A stretch of DNA of 64,000 nt, from the NCBI RefSeq assembly GCF_042854845.1, contig NZ_AP031498.1, positions 1,612,001-1,676,000 of the forward strand, in the 5' to 3' direction. How positions within the stretch are numbered: the first letter of the stretch is position 1; the number at the start of each line of letters is the position of its first letter. Of the stretch, positions 9,698-18,560 are shown one piece after another. The notes under the pieces are model-generated. The model saw only the letters and a program-made list of their open reading frames with translations, did no database searches and was not told the origin of the DNA. This DNA is from Maricurvus nonylphenolicus (lineage in GTDB: Bacteria; Pseudomonadota; Gammaproteobacteria; Pseudomonadales; Cellvibrionaceae). Position numbers and translations under genes: made by a program.

Positions 9698-9724
9698 ATG
9701 TCTATATTTGCCGAATATAGACAT
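9698..9724. promoter_or_regulatory. Palindrome upstream of parD, likely operator
   Basis: Perfect 11-base arms (ATGTCTATATT / AATATAGACAT) around a 5-base centre, 38 bases upstream of the ParD start. Ribbon-helix-helix antitoxins usually bind such sites at their own promoter. Confidence 0.6.
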
Positions 9725-9740
9725 TATGGGCATGGTGGTA

Positions 9741-9806
9741 GTTATACTCGACTTTGAATATTCCGAGTATAGTGGTTATACTCGATTTAAATAAAGCGAG
9801 TATAAC
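9741..9806. promoter_or_regulatory. Four alternating half-sites before the nucleotidyltransferase gene
   Basis: The 8-mer TATACTCG and its complement CGAGTATA alternate four times, at 9743, 9764, 9777 and 9797. This forms a central palindrome with a 5-base spacer (9764-9784) and two wider ones. The outer right pair (GTTATACTCG at 9775, CGAGTATAAC at 9797) is perfect over 10 bases. The last half-site ends 1 base before the ATG at 9808. It looks like a dense operator for a tightly repressed gene. Confidence 0.6.
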
Positions 9807-9807
9807 C

Positions 9808-10839
9808 ATGCCTGATTATCTCCCCCAAACCGCCGCCAATGCCTACAGTGACCTGTTATCCCAGTGCCTTGAGCCATGTTTTACGGGCACGGGGGTTTCC
9901 TTCTCGCGTAAAACAATCAAGGGAAAGGTCTATGTTTATGTCTCGGCAAGAATCGGGGCTACCCCAGTTCAGAAACTACTGGGGCCAGAGGGTGATGAAA
10001 CCAATGCTCTGATCGCGGCAGAAAAGGCGCTGTGGGAAGCCAATCAGCAACGAGCAGTATCTCGCTCGGAATTGGTGAATATGTGCCTTTCTGGTGGCAC
10101 ATTAGGTATGACGCCTCAAGAAGGTAAGATTATCACCATGCTAGAGCGCACCGGATTGTTTCAAGTGGGTGGTGTGCTTATAGGGACTCCCGCCTTCCGA
10201 ACCCTGGGCGCCAGCATGGGGGTTAAATGGGAGCAGCAATACAGTACCAGTGATATCGATATCGGTATTAATGGTCAGTTTCCCTTATTGATACCAAGCG
10301 TCCCAAAGGTTTCTTTAAGTACAGCTATACAGGAATCCCAGCTTGGCTTTGTGCCCATCCCCATGCTTAACAGGAAACACCCATCAACCAGCTTCAAATT
10401 AAGAGGTGGGGAATACTCTGTGGAGTTACTAACGCCTGAAATTGGTAAGCCTAAAGAGGGGCCTACTTATATTGAGGCGATTGACAGCTATGCGCACAAC
10501 CTACGTTTTCTGGATTATCTGCTAGAAGATATTCAGCCTGCTGTCGTACTTTTTGGAACCGGTGTACTGGTAAATATTCCCGACCCAGCCAGGTTTGCCT
10601 TTCATAAGCTGGTGGTCAGTCAGCGCCGAGGTAGCCATGAAGTCGCCAAATCACGTAAAGATATCGATCAGGCCAGGCAAATCATTGAAGTGCTTTTGGG
10701 GTCACGTCCTGGCAGCCTGGAGGTTGCCCATGATGCGGCAATGGCTTTAGGGAACAAGTTTTCTAAAACGCTTAATACTGGGATAAAACTTCTTCCGAAA
10801 TCATGTCGGACGAATCTAAAGGAGTGGTTGGCAGATTAA
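9808..10839 (+). CDS. GSU2403-type nucleotidyltransferase-fold protein
   Basis: 343 aa. The motif GT at 126-127 followed by SDIDIGI (Asp149 and Asp151) fits the hG-S/T...Dh[DE]h catalytic core of the polymerase-beta nucleotidyltransferase superfamily. The overall pattern matches the GSU2403 family (PF12281 type). The true function is unknown. Related folds include toxin-antitoxin transferases, so a toxin-like role is possible but unproven. The start is put at the ATG at 9808, since the TTG-led extension to 9754 is made of operator repeats. It sits beside a ParD/ParE pair, with no obvious antitoxin of its own, and converges on fadH with a shared terminator. Confidence 0.75.
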   Translation: MPDYLPQTAANAYSDLLSQCLEPCFTGTGVSFSRKTIKGKVYVYVSARIGATPVQKLLGPEGDETNALIAAEKALWEANQQRAVSRSELVNMCLSGGTLGMTPQEGKIITMLERTGLFQVGGVLIGTPAFRTLGASMGVKWEQQYSTSDIDIGINGQFPLLIPSVPKVSLSTAIQESQLGFVPIPMLNRKHPSTSFKLRGGEYSVELLTPEIGKPKEGPTYIEAIDSYAHNLRFLDYLLEDIQPAVVLFGTGVLVNIPDPARFAFHKLVVSQRRGSHEVAKSRKDIDQARQIIEVLLGSRPGSLEVAHDAAMALGNKFSKTLNTGIKLLPKSCRTNLKEWLAD

Positions 10840-10862
10840 TGACTATTAATTCATCCAGTATT

Positions 10863-10892
10863 AAGCCCGCCCCATATTTTTGGGGCGAGCTT
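10863..10892. terminator. Hairpin terminator between convergent genes
   Basis: 12-base arms (one mismatch) around the loop TATTTT, GC-rich, placed between the stops of the nucleotidyltransferase gene (10839) and fadH (10902). It probably serves both strands. Confidence 0.7.
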
Positions 10893-10901
10893 ATTAGCTG
10901 A

Positions 10902-12953
10902 TTAAATTGCAGCAGCTAAACGGAACCCCTGATCAATCGCCCGCTTGGCATCAATCTCGGTTGCCAATTCTGCACCACCGATCAGGTGCACATTATCGCG
11001 CTGGGCGCTTACAGCGTTATAAAGTTCATTATCCGATTCCTGACCGGCACAGATTACCACAGAGTCCACTTCCAGTACCTTGGCTTCATTCTGGTGGGTG
11101 ATATGCAAACCCTGATCATCAATCTTGTCGTACTGAACGCCGGCCATCATGTTTACGCCTTTACGATCCAGACTGATTTTGTGGGCCCAGCCAGTGGTCA
11201 CGCCTAAGGTTTTACCTACGCGGGTTTCCTTGCGTTGTAACAGGTAGAGTTCACGATCACTGGTTTCTACCTGTGGGGTAACGCCAGCTACACCTCCACG
11301 GGGATGGTTTTCAAAATCGATACCCCATTCGCGGGTAAAGACATTAACATCCAGACTGGCGGAAACACCGGCATGGGACAGCAGCTCGGCCACATCAAAA
11401 CCAATACCGCCGGCACCAACGATAGCTACACGTTTACCGATTCGCTCCGGATGTTGGATGGCCTCGTGATAGTTAAACACTTTACTGTTATCGATACCTT
11501 CGATACCTGGGATGCGTGGTTTGATACCGGTGGCAATAACCACTTCATCCCAGTCTTTTAACTCTTCAGTGCCTACGCGTGTATTCAAGCGCAGATCAAT
11601 ATTGTGTAATTCGATCTGGCGGTTGTAGTAGCGAATGGTCTCATGGAATTCTTCTTTGCCGGGGATAACTTTGGCCAGATTAAAGTGGCCGCCGATTTCG
11701 CCAGAGGCTTCAAACAGGGTGACCTTGTGGCCGCGCTGTGCAGCACTGATAGCAAATGACAATCCAGCAGGGCCAGCGCCAACAACGGCGATTTGTTTTA
11801 CGGTGTCTGTTGGTAGTAATTCAATTTCTGATTCGTAGCAGGCGCGTGGGTTTACCAGGCAGCTAACGCGTTTACCCAGGAAGGTGTGATCCAGGCAAGC
11901 CTGGTTACAACCGATACAGGTATTGATTTCATCTTCACGGCCGCTGGCGGTTTTTTTGACAAAATCCGGGTCGGCCAGCATGGGGCGGCCCATGGAAACG
12001 ATGTCGGCGTAACCCTTATTTAATACATCTTCGGCAGTTTCCGGTGTATTGATGCGGTTACTGGTAATCATCGGAATAGTAAGTTCTTTACGCAGGCGTC
12101 CGGTAACACTGGCAAACGCTGCGCGAGGAACACGAGTAGCAATAGTGGGTACACGGGATTCATGCCAGGTAAAATGGGTGCTGATAATGCTGGCACCGGC
12201 TTTTTCGATTTCTTTACCCAGCTGTACGATTTCTTCCCAGCTACTGCCGTCTTCCATCATTTCCATCGCTGCAATGCGGTAGACGATAATAAAGTTATCC
12301 CCAACAGTTTTACGCACACGTTTTATCACTTCGATAGCCAGGCGCATACGGTTTTCGTAACTGCCGCCCCAGCGGTCAGTACGCTTATTGGTTTTTTCTA
12401 CAAGAAAGGTACTGATCAGGTAGCCCGCAGAACCGATGATCTCCACACCATCGTAGCCAGCCTGTTGGGCCAGTTTTGCGCAGTTGGCGAAATCGGTAAT
12501 GGTGCTTTCGATATCTTCCTCGTTCATCTCCTTAGGTGTTATGGGGCTGAGACGGGAGCGAATCCCGGAGGGCGATACTGCATTCGGAGTTGCTGCCAGT
12601 GCTCCAGGATGAAGAATTTGCATGCAAATCTTGCATTCAGAGTCGGCGCTTTTTACGGCCTGGGTGACCTGGCGGTGCATGGGGATTTGATCTTCTCGGT
12701 GCAACATACTGCTATCGCATTCATCAAACCCTGCAGCTCCAATGCTTTCCGGATTTGGTGCAATGCCACCGGTCATAATCATGCCAACACCGCCTTTGGC
12801 ACGCTCGGCAAAGAAAGTGGCCATTTTTTCATAACCTGACTCACCCATATCCTCCAACCCTGTGTGCATAGAGCCCATCAGGATACGGTTTTTTAGTTGG
12901 GTAAAGCCCAGATCGAGGGGTTCAAATATATGTGGATAGGCGGCTTGAGTCAT
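10902..12953 (-). CDS. fadH: NADPH-dependent 2,4-dienoyl-CoA reductase
   Basis: 683 aa, full length for the FadH family. An FMN-binding TIM barrel of the Old Yellow Enzyme type (~1-370, catalytic Tyr178 and His264) is followed by a 4Fe-4S site (Cys346, Cys349, Cys353, Cys365) and FAD/NADPH domains (GAGPAGLSFA near 392, GAGGIGFD near 517). It reduces 2,4-dienoyl-CoA made in beta-oxidation of polyunsaturated acids. It closely follows the E. coli enzyme along its whole length. AGGAG precedes the ATG. Its place among acyl-CoA genes supports the role. Confidence 0.93.
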   Translation of the reverse strand: MTQAAYPHIFEPLDLGFTQLKNRILMGSMHTGLEDMGESGYEKMATFFAERAKGGVGMIMTGGIAPNPESIGAAGFDECDSSMLHREDQIPMHRQVTQAVKSADSECKICMQILHPGALAATPNAVSPSGIRSRLSPITPKEMNEEDIESTITDFANCAKLAQQAGYDGVEIIGSAGYLISTFLVEKTNKRTDRWGGSYENRMRLAIEVIKRVRKTVGDNFIIVYRIAAMEMMEDGSSWEEIVQLGKEIEKAGASIISTHFTWHESRVPTIATRVPRAAFASVTGRLRKELTIPMITSNRINTPETAEDVLNKGYADIVSMGRPMLADPDFVKKTASGREDEINTCIGCNQACLDHTFLGKRVSCLVNPRACYESEIELLPTDTVKQIAVVGAGPAGLSFAISAAQRGHKVTLFEASGEIGGHFNLAKVIPGKEEFHETIRYYNRQIELHNIDLRLNTRVGTEELKDWDEVVIATGIKPRIPGIEGIDNSKVFNYHEAIQHPERIGKRVAIVGAGGIGFDVAELLSHAGVSASLDVNVFTREWGIDFENHPRGGVAGVTPQVETSDRELYLLQRKETRVGKTLGVTTGWAHKISLDRKGVNMMAGVQYDKIDDQGLHITHQNEAKVLEVDSVVICAGQESDNELYNAVSAQRDNVHLIGGAELATEIDAKRAIDQGFRLAAAI

Positions 12954-13035
12954 GGTTGCTCCTAAAACGGCTTATAAGTATGTGGATAAGCTTACAAAGG
13001 CCGATTTGGGAGTTCATTAAACCAGTTTAATAATC

Positions 13036-13632
13036 CTAAGATTGTTCTTCTAGCCATTGATCCTTATAGCGGGACAGGGCTACGGGTGTTATGCCCAGGT
13101 AAGAGGCTATCTGATATTGCGGGATACGGTCGAAATAGGACGGGAAATTGCGGTGAAATTGCAGGAAACGCTCTTTTGCTGACATGGTGAGCAGTTCGGC
13201 CTCCCGGCGCTCATTACGCACCAGCATCATCTGACAGCCGTAATTGAAGAGTTCCTTCCAGGCAGAATTCACCACTGAACTTTTGTCCGTGATTTTGGGG
13301 ATAGCAATCAGGGTGCAAGGTTCGATGGTTTCGATGTAATAGCGGGCGGGCTCATTAAGAATGATTGCACTTAGGCTGCCGACAATATGGCCTTTATCGT
13401 AAAAGGCTTTGTTATGTTCTTTGCCATCCAGCCCCAGATAGTAGTATCTGACCAGGCCTTCAACAATAAAATAGTGTTCCGTTGAATGTTCTCCGGCTTT
13501 TTGTAGCACGTGTTTTTTAGGGACTTCAAGCAGTTTTAATGAGGGGAGCATGGCCTCGGTATCGACATTGGAAAGGTCGAACTGCCGCTCAAGGGCTTCG
13601 CGCATGTACTGTAGGGCTGAGTCGATATTCAT
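13036..13632 (-). CDS. Crp/Fnr-family transcriptional regulator
   Basis: 198 aa. The N-terminal cyclic-nucleotide-binding-like barrel (~25-125, with GLVRYYYLGLDGKEHNKAF) and a C-terminal winged helix containing IPQYQIASYLGITPVALSR indicate a Crp/Fnr-type regulator. It lacks the cysteine cluster of Fnr and the arginine-serine cAMP pocket cannot be recognised, so its signal is unknown. It lies between fadH and an acyl-CoA ligase and may regulate them. Confidence 0.8.
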   Translation of the reverse strand: MNIDSALQYMREALERQFDLSNVDTEAMLPSLKLLEVPKKHVLQKAGEHSTEHYFIVEGLVRYYYLGLDGKEHNKAFYDKGHIVGSLSAIILNEPARYYIETIEPCTLIAIPKITDKSSVVNSAWKELFNYGCQMMLVRNERREAELLTMSAKERFLQFHRNFPSYFDRIPQYQIASYLGITPVALSRYKDQWLEEQS

Positions 13633-13718
13633 TGCAGATCGTTGAGAGTACCTAGATGCGTTTTATTATAAGCAGAGTGATGATACTCGTATAGTCAGAG
13701 ATCGGTAGCTTCGAGGTC

Positions 13719-13825
13719 GCTAAGACAGCGGGTGGCCCTTCAAAAAACGCATGAATCCGTCCCTGGAGCTTCCTCAACTCGTCCATGAGTTGAGGATTTT
13801 TTGAAGGGCCACCCGCCATCTTAGC
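13719..13825. repeat. Long nested inverted repeat (107 bp)
   Basis: 29-base arms at 13719-13747 and 13797-13825 match at 27 of 29 positions. Between them a second perfect 9-base hairpin (CCTCAACTC / GAGTTGAGG) lies at 13772-13795. The element fills the gap between the acyl-CoA ligase stop and the Crp-like gene. No ORF was seen. It may be a dispersed intergenic palindrome and may also terminate transcription. Confidence 0.8.
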
Positions 13826-13857
13826 TTGCTATATGCCAACTTCGAGTTACTTGGAAT

Positions 13858-15444
13858 TTAAGTGAACAGCTTTGAATATTCTTGGCGTAATTCAACTTTT
13901 CTTACTTTGCCGGTACTGGTCATAGGAAAAGCTTCAGTCACAACCACACGTTTTGGTGTTTCAAATCCGCCAAGACTTTGTTTGCAGTGTGCGATAATTT
14001 CTTCTTCAGAAGGTGATGTATCTGGCGCTAACTGTATACAGGCAACAACCGCTTCATCCCAGCGTGGGTGAGGAACACCAAAGGCGGCAGCCTGAACTAT
14101 GGCTGGGTGACTCAGCAGAGCCTGTTCCACTTTCATGGAAGATACATTCTCGCCGCCGGATTTAATGGTGTCTTTTTTACGGTCAACAAACAGCATTTGC
14201 CCTTCGTTGTCGATCAAACCCAGATCACCTGAATGGTGCCAGCCAAACTGTTGGGCTTCTTCTGTGGCTTCGGTATTTTTCAGGTAACCGGTCATGACTT
14301 GTGGCCCACGCCAGCAAATTTCGCCTATCTCGCCTTGTGGCACTTCATTGCCGTGATCATCAATAATGGCTTGATCGGCACAGATATTCGGTTCGCCCCA
14401 ATAGTTACCGGCGCCAAATTCTGTGGGTGTTTCATCATAGTAAGCGCAAGCCATAGGCGCGAATTCAGTTTGGCCACTGCCTAAGTGGAATGGACAGTCG
14501 AAGGTTGCACGCAGTTGCTCGAGCGTTTCTGCATCCATCGGTGCCATAGCGTAGACGGCGGTGGTGAGTGCAGAGAAATCACGCTGTTGAATATCTGGCA
14601 GTTGTAACATGGCTCGCCACATCATGGGGAGCAGTGCAGTGGTGTATATCTTCTCTTTCTCAAGTAGTTCTGCGACTTCAACTGGATCAAAGTTTGGCCG
14701 CATGACAATACTGCCGCTTAACTGCATGCAGCCATAAAGGAAGGAAAGTGCAGCACAATGGAACAAAGGCAGGACGGTTAACAGTGAGTGATGTTTTTCT
14801 GCACCAATGGATAAGGGATTGGAAAGGCTACTCATCACCAGTGCCAAGTGCGAGGTTTCAACACCTTTGGGATTGGATGTGGTACCACTGGTGTAAATGA
14901 TATGGGCGGTATCGCGATCGTTAATGATGCAGTCGTTGAGTTCGGTTGTGGGTTGCCCATCTAAGAGTTCATCAAAGCAGATATCGGCTTTGCTTTTTTC
15001 ACTACCGAAGATCAGACGCTGTTGCAGGTTGGGCAGATCTTTAACAGTACTGGCATCAACAATGGTTTCCAGCGCCAGTTCGTAAATAACAGCTTTGACT
15101 TCGGCGTGGGACAGGTTGTAGTGAATGGTGTCAGGGTTTTGCAGGAAGTTAATCGGTACAACGACGATGCCGGCTTTGTAACAGGCAAACAGGCTAACCA
15201 CAAAATCCAGTTGGTTGGTACCAAACAGGGCTATACGATCGCCTGCTTGTAATCCCCGCTGACGTAAGCCGTGGGACAACTGGTTAACCCGTTGGTTAAG
15301 CTGAAAGTAGGTAAGGCTGCGGCGTTGGCCGCCTTCAAAATCGACCAGTGCTTCGAGGTTGGCGCTGTCTCTGGAACGGCGGCGGAGTATGTCACCGACG
15401 GCGACACGTTGGATTAGATTAACTTCTAATGCTGACACGTTCAT
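13858..15444 (-). CDS. AMP-dependent acyl-CoA synthetase/ligase
   Basis: 528 aa. It activates a carboxylic acid as its CoA thioester through an acyl-adenylate. Visible ANL motifs are IIYTSGTTSNPKG, the GSGQTE block, HSGDLG and DRKKDTIKSGGENVSS, with the C-terminal catalytic lysine in STGKVRK. The ATG at 15444 is preferred (GGAGAG just before it). A longer frame to 15552 has no homology and leads into a repeat. It is placed among acyl-CoA dehydrogenase and SDR genes, so it likely supplies CoA esters for this pathway. Confidence 0.9.
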   Translation of the reverse strand: MNVSALEVNLIQRVAVGDILRRRSRDSANLEALVDFEGGQRRSLTYFQLNQRVNQLSHGLRQRGLQAGDRIALFGTNQLDFVVSLFACYKAGIVVVPINFLQNPDTIHYNLSHAEVKAVIYELALETIVDASTVKDLPNLQQRLIFGSEKSKADICFDELLDGQPTTELNDCIINDRDTAHIIYTSGTTSNPKGVETSHLALVMSSLSNPLSIGAEKHHSLLTVLPLFHCAALSFLYGCMQLSGSIVMRPNFDPVEVAELLEKEKIYTTALLPMMWRAMLQLPDIQQRDFSALTTAVYAMAPMDAETLEQLRATFDCPFHLGSGQTEFAPMACAYYDETPTEFGAGNYWGEPNICADQAIIDDHGNEVPQGEIGEICWRGPQVMTGYLKNTEATEEAQQFGWHHSGDLGLIDNEGQMLFVDRKKDTIKSGGENVSSMKVEQALLSHPAIVQAAAFGVPHPRWDEAVVACIQLAPDTSPSEEEIIAHCKQSLGGFETPKRVVVTEAFPMTSTGKVRKVELRQEYSKLFT

Positions 15445-15553
15445 TTCTCTCTCCCGTGGTAATAAGTAATTTCTTCTTTGGGGTGAGCTATCTTTATTGG
15501 CTAAGATTTGGTGCTCTGTTTCTTCCCTCTTTTTATCTATATCGTGCTGCAAG

Positions 15554-15582
15554 TGGGGTCTGACCCGCAGGGTCAGACCCCA
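15554..15582. repeat. GGGGTCTGACCC palindrome, copy 1
   Basis: Perfect 13-base arms (TGGGGTCTGACCC and its complement) around GCA, between the ligase and the next SDR. An identical unit occurs at 57597-57625, with variants at 42084, 57670 and 59500. Confidence 0.85.
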
Positions 15583-15597
15583 GATAGCTGGCAGTGA

Positions 15598-16422
15598 CTA
15601 GTCGACGTACAGGTCTTGATGAAGATCCGTGCAATCAGGATCGTTTTGATAACTGACAAAATCGGTTACACCTCGTTCACGCAAAATATCTTCATCCAGC
15701 AGCAGTTGCCCGGTCAGTTCCTTGCTGTCGCTGATCAGAATCTCATAGGCCGCGTCAGCCATAATCGCCGGTGTACGCGATCCAGCAAGAAGATCTGCTC
15801 CCGCTTCAAACTCAACGGCCGAGGTAGCAATAGTGGTTTGTGGCCACAGGGAGTTAACCGCAATACCGTAATCGCGAAATTCTTCTGCTAACCCCAAAGT
15901 CAGCAAAGACATACCGTACTTGGTAATGGTGTAAGGAATAAACGGCTTCAGCCACTTGGGATCCAAACTGATTGGCGGTGATAGGTTGATGATATGACCG
16001 TTAGCCGATTGTTTCAGATAAGGCAGTGCCAACTGTGAACACAACAGTACGGCACGGCTGTTAATGGACTGAATCAGATCATAACGTTTGATCGGCGTTT
16101 GCTCGGCAGGGGTTAAACGAATAGCGCCGGCGTTATTAATAACCGCATCAATGCCGCCAAAAGTGTCGGCGGCTTGTTTTAACGCATCGGCGACATTGTC
16201 TTCATCGCGCACATCCACTTTAATCGCCAGGGCTTTACCGCCAGCGGCAATCACTTCTTCGGCTACCGAGTGAATGGTGCCGGGCAGCTTTGGATGTGGC
16301 TCATCGGATTTGGCGGCAATAATAATATTGGCACCGTCTTTGGCGCACTTGAGTGCAATTTCACGACCGATGCCACGACTGGCACCGGTAATGAAGATGG
16401 TTTTACCTTGTAACTTGCTCAT
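15598..16422 (-). CDS. SDR family oxidoreductase (HSDL2-like)
   Basis: 274 aa. TGASRGIG (12-19), NNAG (96-99), Ser148, Tyr164 and Lys168 are the SDR catalytic set. The NLSPPI block and NSLWPQTTIATSAVE resemble the hydroxysteroid-dehydrogenase-like-2 group, which is linked to lipid metabolism. GAGAGG precedes the ATG. It sits between an acyl-CoA dehydrogenase and an acyl-CoA ligase on the same strand, so a beta-oxidation-like route is plausible. The substrate is unknown. Confidence 0.88.
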   Translation of the reverse strand: MSKLQGKTIFITGASRGIGREIALKCAKDGANIIIAAKSDEPHPKLPGTIHSVAEEVIAAGGKALAIKVDVRDEDNVADALKQAADTFGGIDAVINNAGAIRLTPAEQTPIKRYDLIQSINSRAVLLCSQLALPYLKQSANGHIINLSPPISLDPKWLKPFIPYTITKYGMSLLTLGLAEEFRDYGIAVNSLWPQTTIATSAVEFEAGADLLAGSRTPAIMADAAYEILISDSKELTGQLLLDEDILRERGVTDFVSYQNDPDCTDLHQDLYVD

Positions 16423-16446
16423 CGTCTTAACCTCTCTCGATGTAAC

Positions 16447-17604
16447 TTACTTTTTGCTACCTGGAGATGTGCCAAGCATTTTACAAATAATGCCCAGCAT
16501 AACTTCATCGGCACCACCGCCAATGGAGATCAGGCGAGTATCGCGGTAAGAGCGGGATACCGGGTTGTCCCACATAAAGCCCTGACCGCCCCAGTACTGC
16601 AGGCAGGCATCGGAGACTTCGCGAGCCAGACGGCCAGCTTTGAGTTTGGCCATGGAGGCTTTCAGCGCAACGTTTACACCGTTGATATAACCTTCCACCG
16701 CATCGTAAGTCAGTGCACGCAAGGCTTCGACTTCGGTTTGCAGCTCGGCCAAACGGAAGTGAACCACTTGGTTGTCCAGCAGCGGTTTACCGAAGGCTTG
16801 GCGCTGGCTGGTGTATTCGATGGTGTCGTTGATGCAGTTTTCCATGCCTTTAATCACATTGGCTGCAGCAAAGATACGCTCTTCCTGGAACTGGATCATT
16901 TGGTAGGTAAAGCCCTGGCCTTCCTCTCCAATTAAATTGCTTTGCGGTACACGTACATCGTCAAAGAAAATTTGAGCGGTGTCAGACGAGCGCATACCCA
17001 GTTTGTCTAATCGCTCGGAGAAGCTGATGCCCGGCGTATTGGTGGGTACGACAATCAGGGATTTGTTGGTGTGCTTGTTGCCTTCACTGGTATTGGCTAG
17101 CAAACAGATAAAGTCGGCCTGGGTGGAGTTGGTAATCCACATCTTGGTGCCGTTGATAATGTAGTCATCACCGTCTTTACGGGCGGTGGTTTTAATGGCG
17201 GCTACATCGGAGCCGGCATGGGGTTCACTTACACCAATGGCGGCTACCATATCACCGGCAATGGCCGGGGCCAGGAATTCACGACGCAGGGCATCGCTAC
17301 CGAATTTGGCCAGGGCAGGGGTGGCCATATCGGTTTGTACACCGATACCCATAGGTACGCCGCCGCAGCGGATAGCGCCCAGCTCTTCAGCGGCTACGGT
17401 GGAATAGCTGTAATCCAGCCCCATGCCACCGAACTCTTCGGGCTTGGAAATACCCAGCAGGCCCAGGTTACCCATTTTTTTGAATAGCTCTTTGGCCGGG
17501 AAGATACCTTCCTTTTCCCACTCGTCGACGTGAGGGTTGATTTCGTTGTCGACGAAGTTACGCGTCATGCGGCGCAGCTCTTCATGTTCTGGGGTAAATT
17601 TCAT
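16447..17604 (-). CDS. Acyl-CoA dehydrogenase
   Basis: 385 aa FAD enzyme. Signature GVSEPHAGSDVA (~120-140) and the C-terminal GGQGF...YRDTR block identify the family. The late YEGT-type catalytic motif is replaced by GGGADEVM, so the catalytic base, if conserved, is likely elsewhere on the active-site helix, as in isovaleryl-CoA-type enzymes (inference). The ATG at 17604 has GAGAGGA upstream. A TTG extension to 17622 is unlikely. It is the first gene of the minus-strand ACAD/SDR/ligase run and is divergent from a TetR gene that probably controls it. Confidence 0.9.
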   Translation of the reverse strand: MKFTPEHEELRRMTRNFVDNEINPHVDEWEKEGIFPAKELFKKMGNLGLLGISKPEEFGGMGLDYSYSTVAAEELGAIRCGGVPMGIGVQTDMATPALAKFGSDALRREFLAPAIAGDMVAAIGVSEPHAGSDVAAIKTTARKDGDDYIINGTKMWITNSTQADFICLLANTSEGNKHTNKSLIVVPTNTPGISFSERLDKLGMRSSDTAQIFFDDVRVPQSNLIGEEGQGFTYQMIQFQEERIFAAANVIKGMENCINDTIEYTSQRQAFGKPLLDNQVVHFRLAELQTEVEALRALTYDAVEGYINGVNVALKASMAKLKAGRLAREVSDACLQYWGGQGFMWDNPVSRSYRDTRLISIGGGADEVMLGIICKMLGTSPGSKK

Positions 17605-17689
17605 TGCTGATTCCTCTCTCAAATATTGTTTTTACGTTCTTAATAGCGCTTAGGCTGTTATTTGGTCTAAAATCATGGAATTTAGACTG

Positions 17690-17736
17690 CCAAGCAAGCG
17701 CTTGGTTGTCAACGGTTGACATTATTTCGCTATAAT
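17690..17736. promoter_or_regulatory. Promoter and possible TetR operator
   Basis: In the gap between the acyl-CoA dehydrogenase and tetR genes, CCAAGC-AAGC-GCTTGG (17690-17705) is an inverted repeat. Next to it, TTGTCA (17706) and TATAAT (17731) with a 19-base spacer could be a plus-strand promoter. Binding by the TetR protein is inferred from position. Confidence 0.4.
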
Positions 17737-17830
17737 GTCCTCCAAATGACCCGCTGGTCGGTTCTGGTCTTGTTGTATGACTGGGTCACCCGTGGGCTGA
17801 GACGATAAACGAGTATAGATTCGAGACCAT

Positions 17831-18436
17831 ATGACAGGCATAGCACAACTGGTTGAAGAGGGCTTGGTGACCGAGCCGGATTCTGCCAAGGGTAGATTGA
17901 TTAAGGCAGCGGGACAGCTGTTTAAAGAAAAGGGCTATGCGCGTACCACCGTGCGGGATCTGGCGGCAGAGGTGGGGATTTTATCCGGCAGCCTGTTCCA
18001 TCACTTTCCCAATAAGGAAGCGATTCTGCGTGCAGTCATCGAAGAAGCCATTCATCGGGTATTGGCTCAAATGTACGACGCCTTGGCTAAGGTGGAAGAT
18101 CCGGTTGAGAAGCTGCGCGCCATGGTGCGTTGTGAAGGGCATGCCATTAATAATGACCTGAATCCAGGATTCCAGATTATGGCCTCAGAATGGCGCAGCC
18201 TGAACCCAGAGAATCAGGAGTCGATTTTGGTTTTGCGGCGCGAATATGAAGGCCTGTGGAAAAAGGTACTCGATACCCTGTTTCAGCAGGGGCTTATCAA
18301 TGTTGAAGGCAGCTTCACACGCCACTTTATCCGCGGTGCCCTGATTGAGTCACATAATTGGTATGACGTGGATGGCAAGCTAACCCTGGAGCAGTTGGAA
18401 GACAAGTTGATCCAGGCCTTGGTGCACTCACCTTAA
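17831..18436 (+). CDS. TetR-family transcriptional regulator
   Basis: 201 aa. The N-terminal helix-turn-helix, TTVRDLAAEVGILSGSLFHHFPNKEAIL (about residues 39-66), is a clear TetR DNA-binding domain. The C-terminal helices form the ligand pocket. It is divergent from the acyl-CoA dehydrogenase operon, and fatty-acid or steroid catabolism genes are often repressed this way with an acyl-CoA as inducer. The effector is inferred only. Confidence 0.9.
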   Translation: MTGIAQLVEEGLVTEPDSAKGRLIKAAGQLFKEKGYARTTVRDLAAEVGILSGSLFHHFPNKEAILRAVIEEAIHRVLAQMYDALAKVEDPVEKLRAMVRCEGHAINNDLNPGFQIMASEWRSLNPENQESILVLRREYEGLWKKVLDTLFQQGLINVEGSFTRHFIRGALIESHNWYDVDGKLTLEQLEDKLIQALVHSP

Positions 18437-18560
18437 TATCCCCAGGTTAACTTCCAGGTATAAAAACTAGAGCTTTTAGAGCCTTATACTACACTGAATT
18501 CATAAGCATAAACCGCTCACGATCGCCCCGATCTGAGAAAACCTATTCTGGGATGCTGCT

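Noticed and set aside
12162..12839. 225-codon plus-strand open frame inside fadH
   Set aside because: It lies fully antisense to the clearly homologous fadH gene and has no family likeness.
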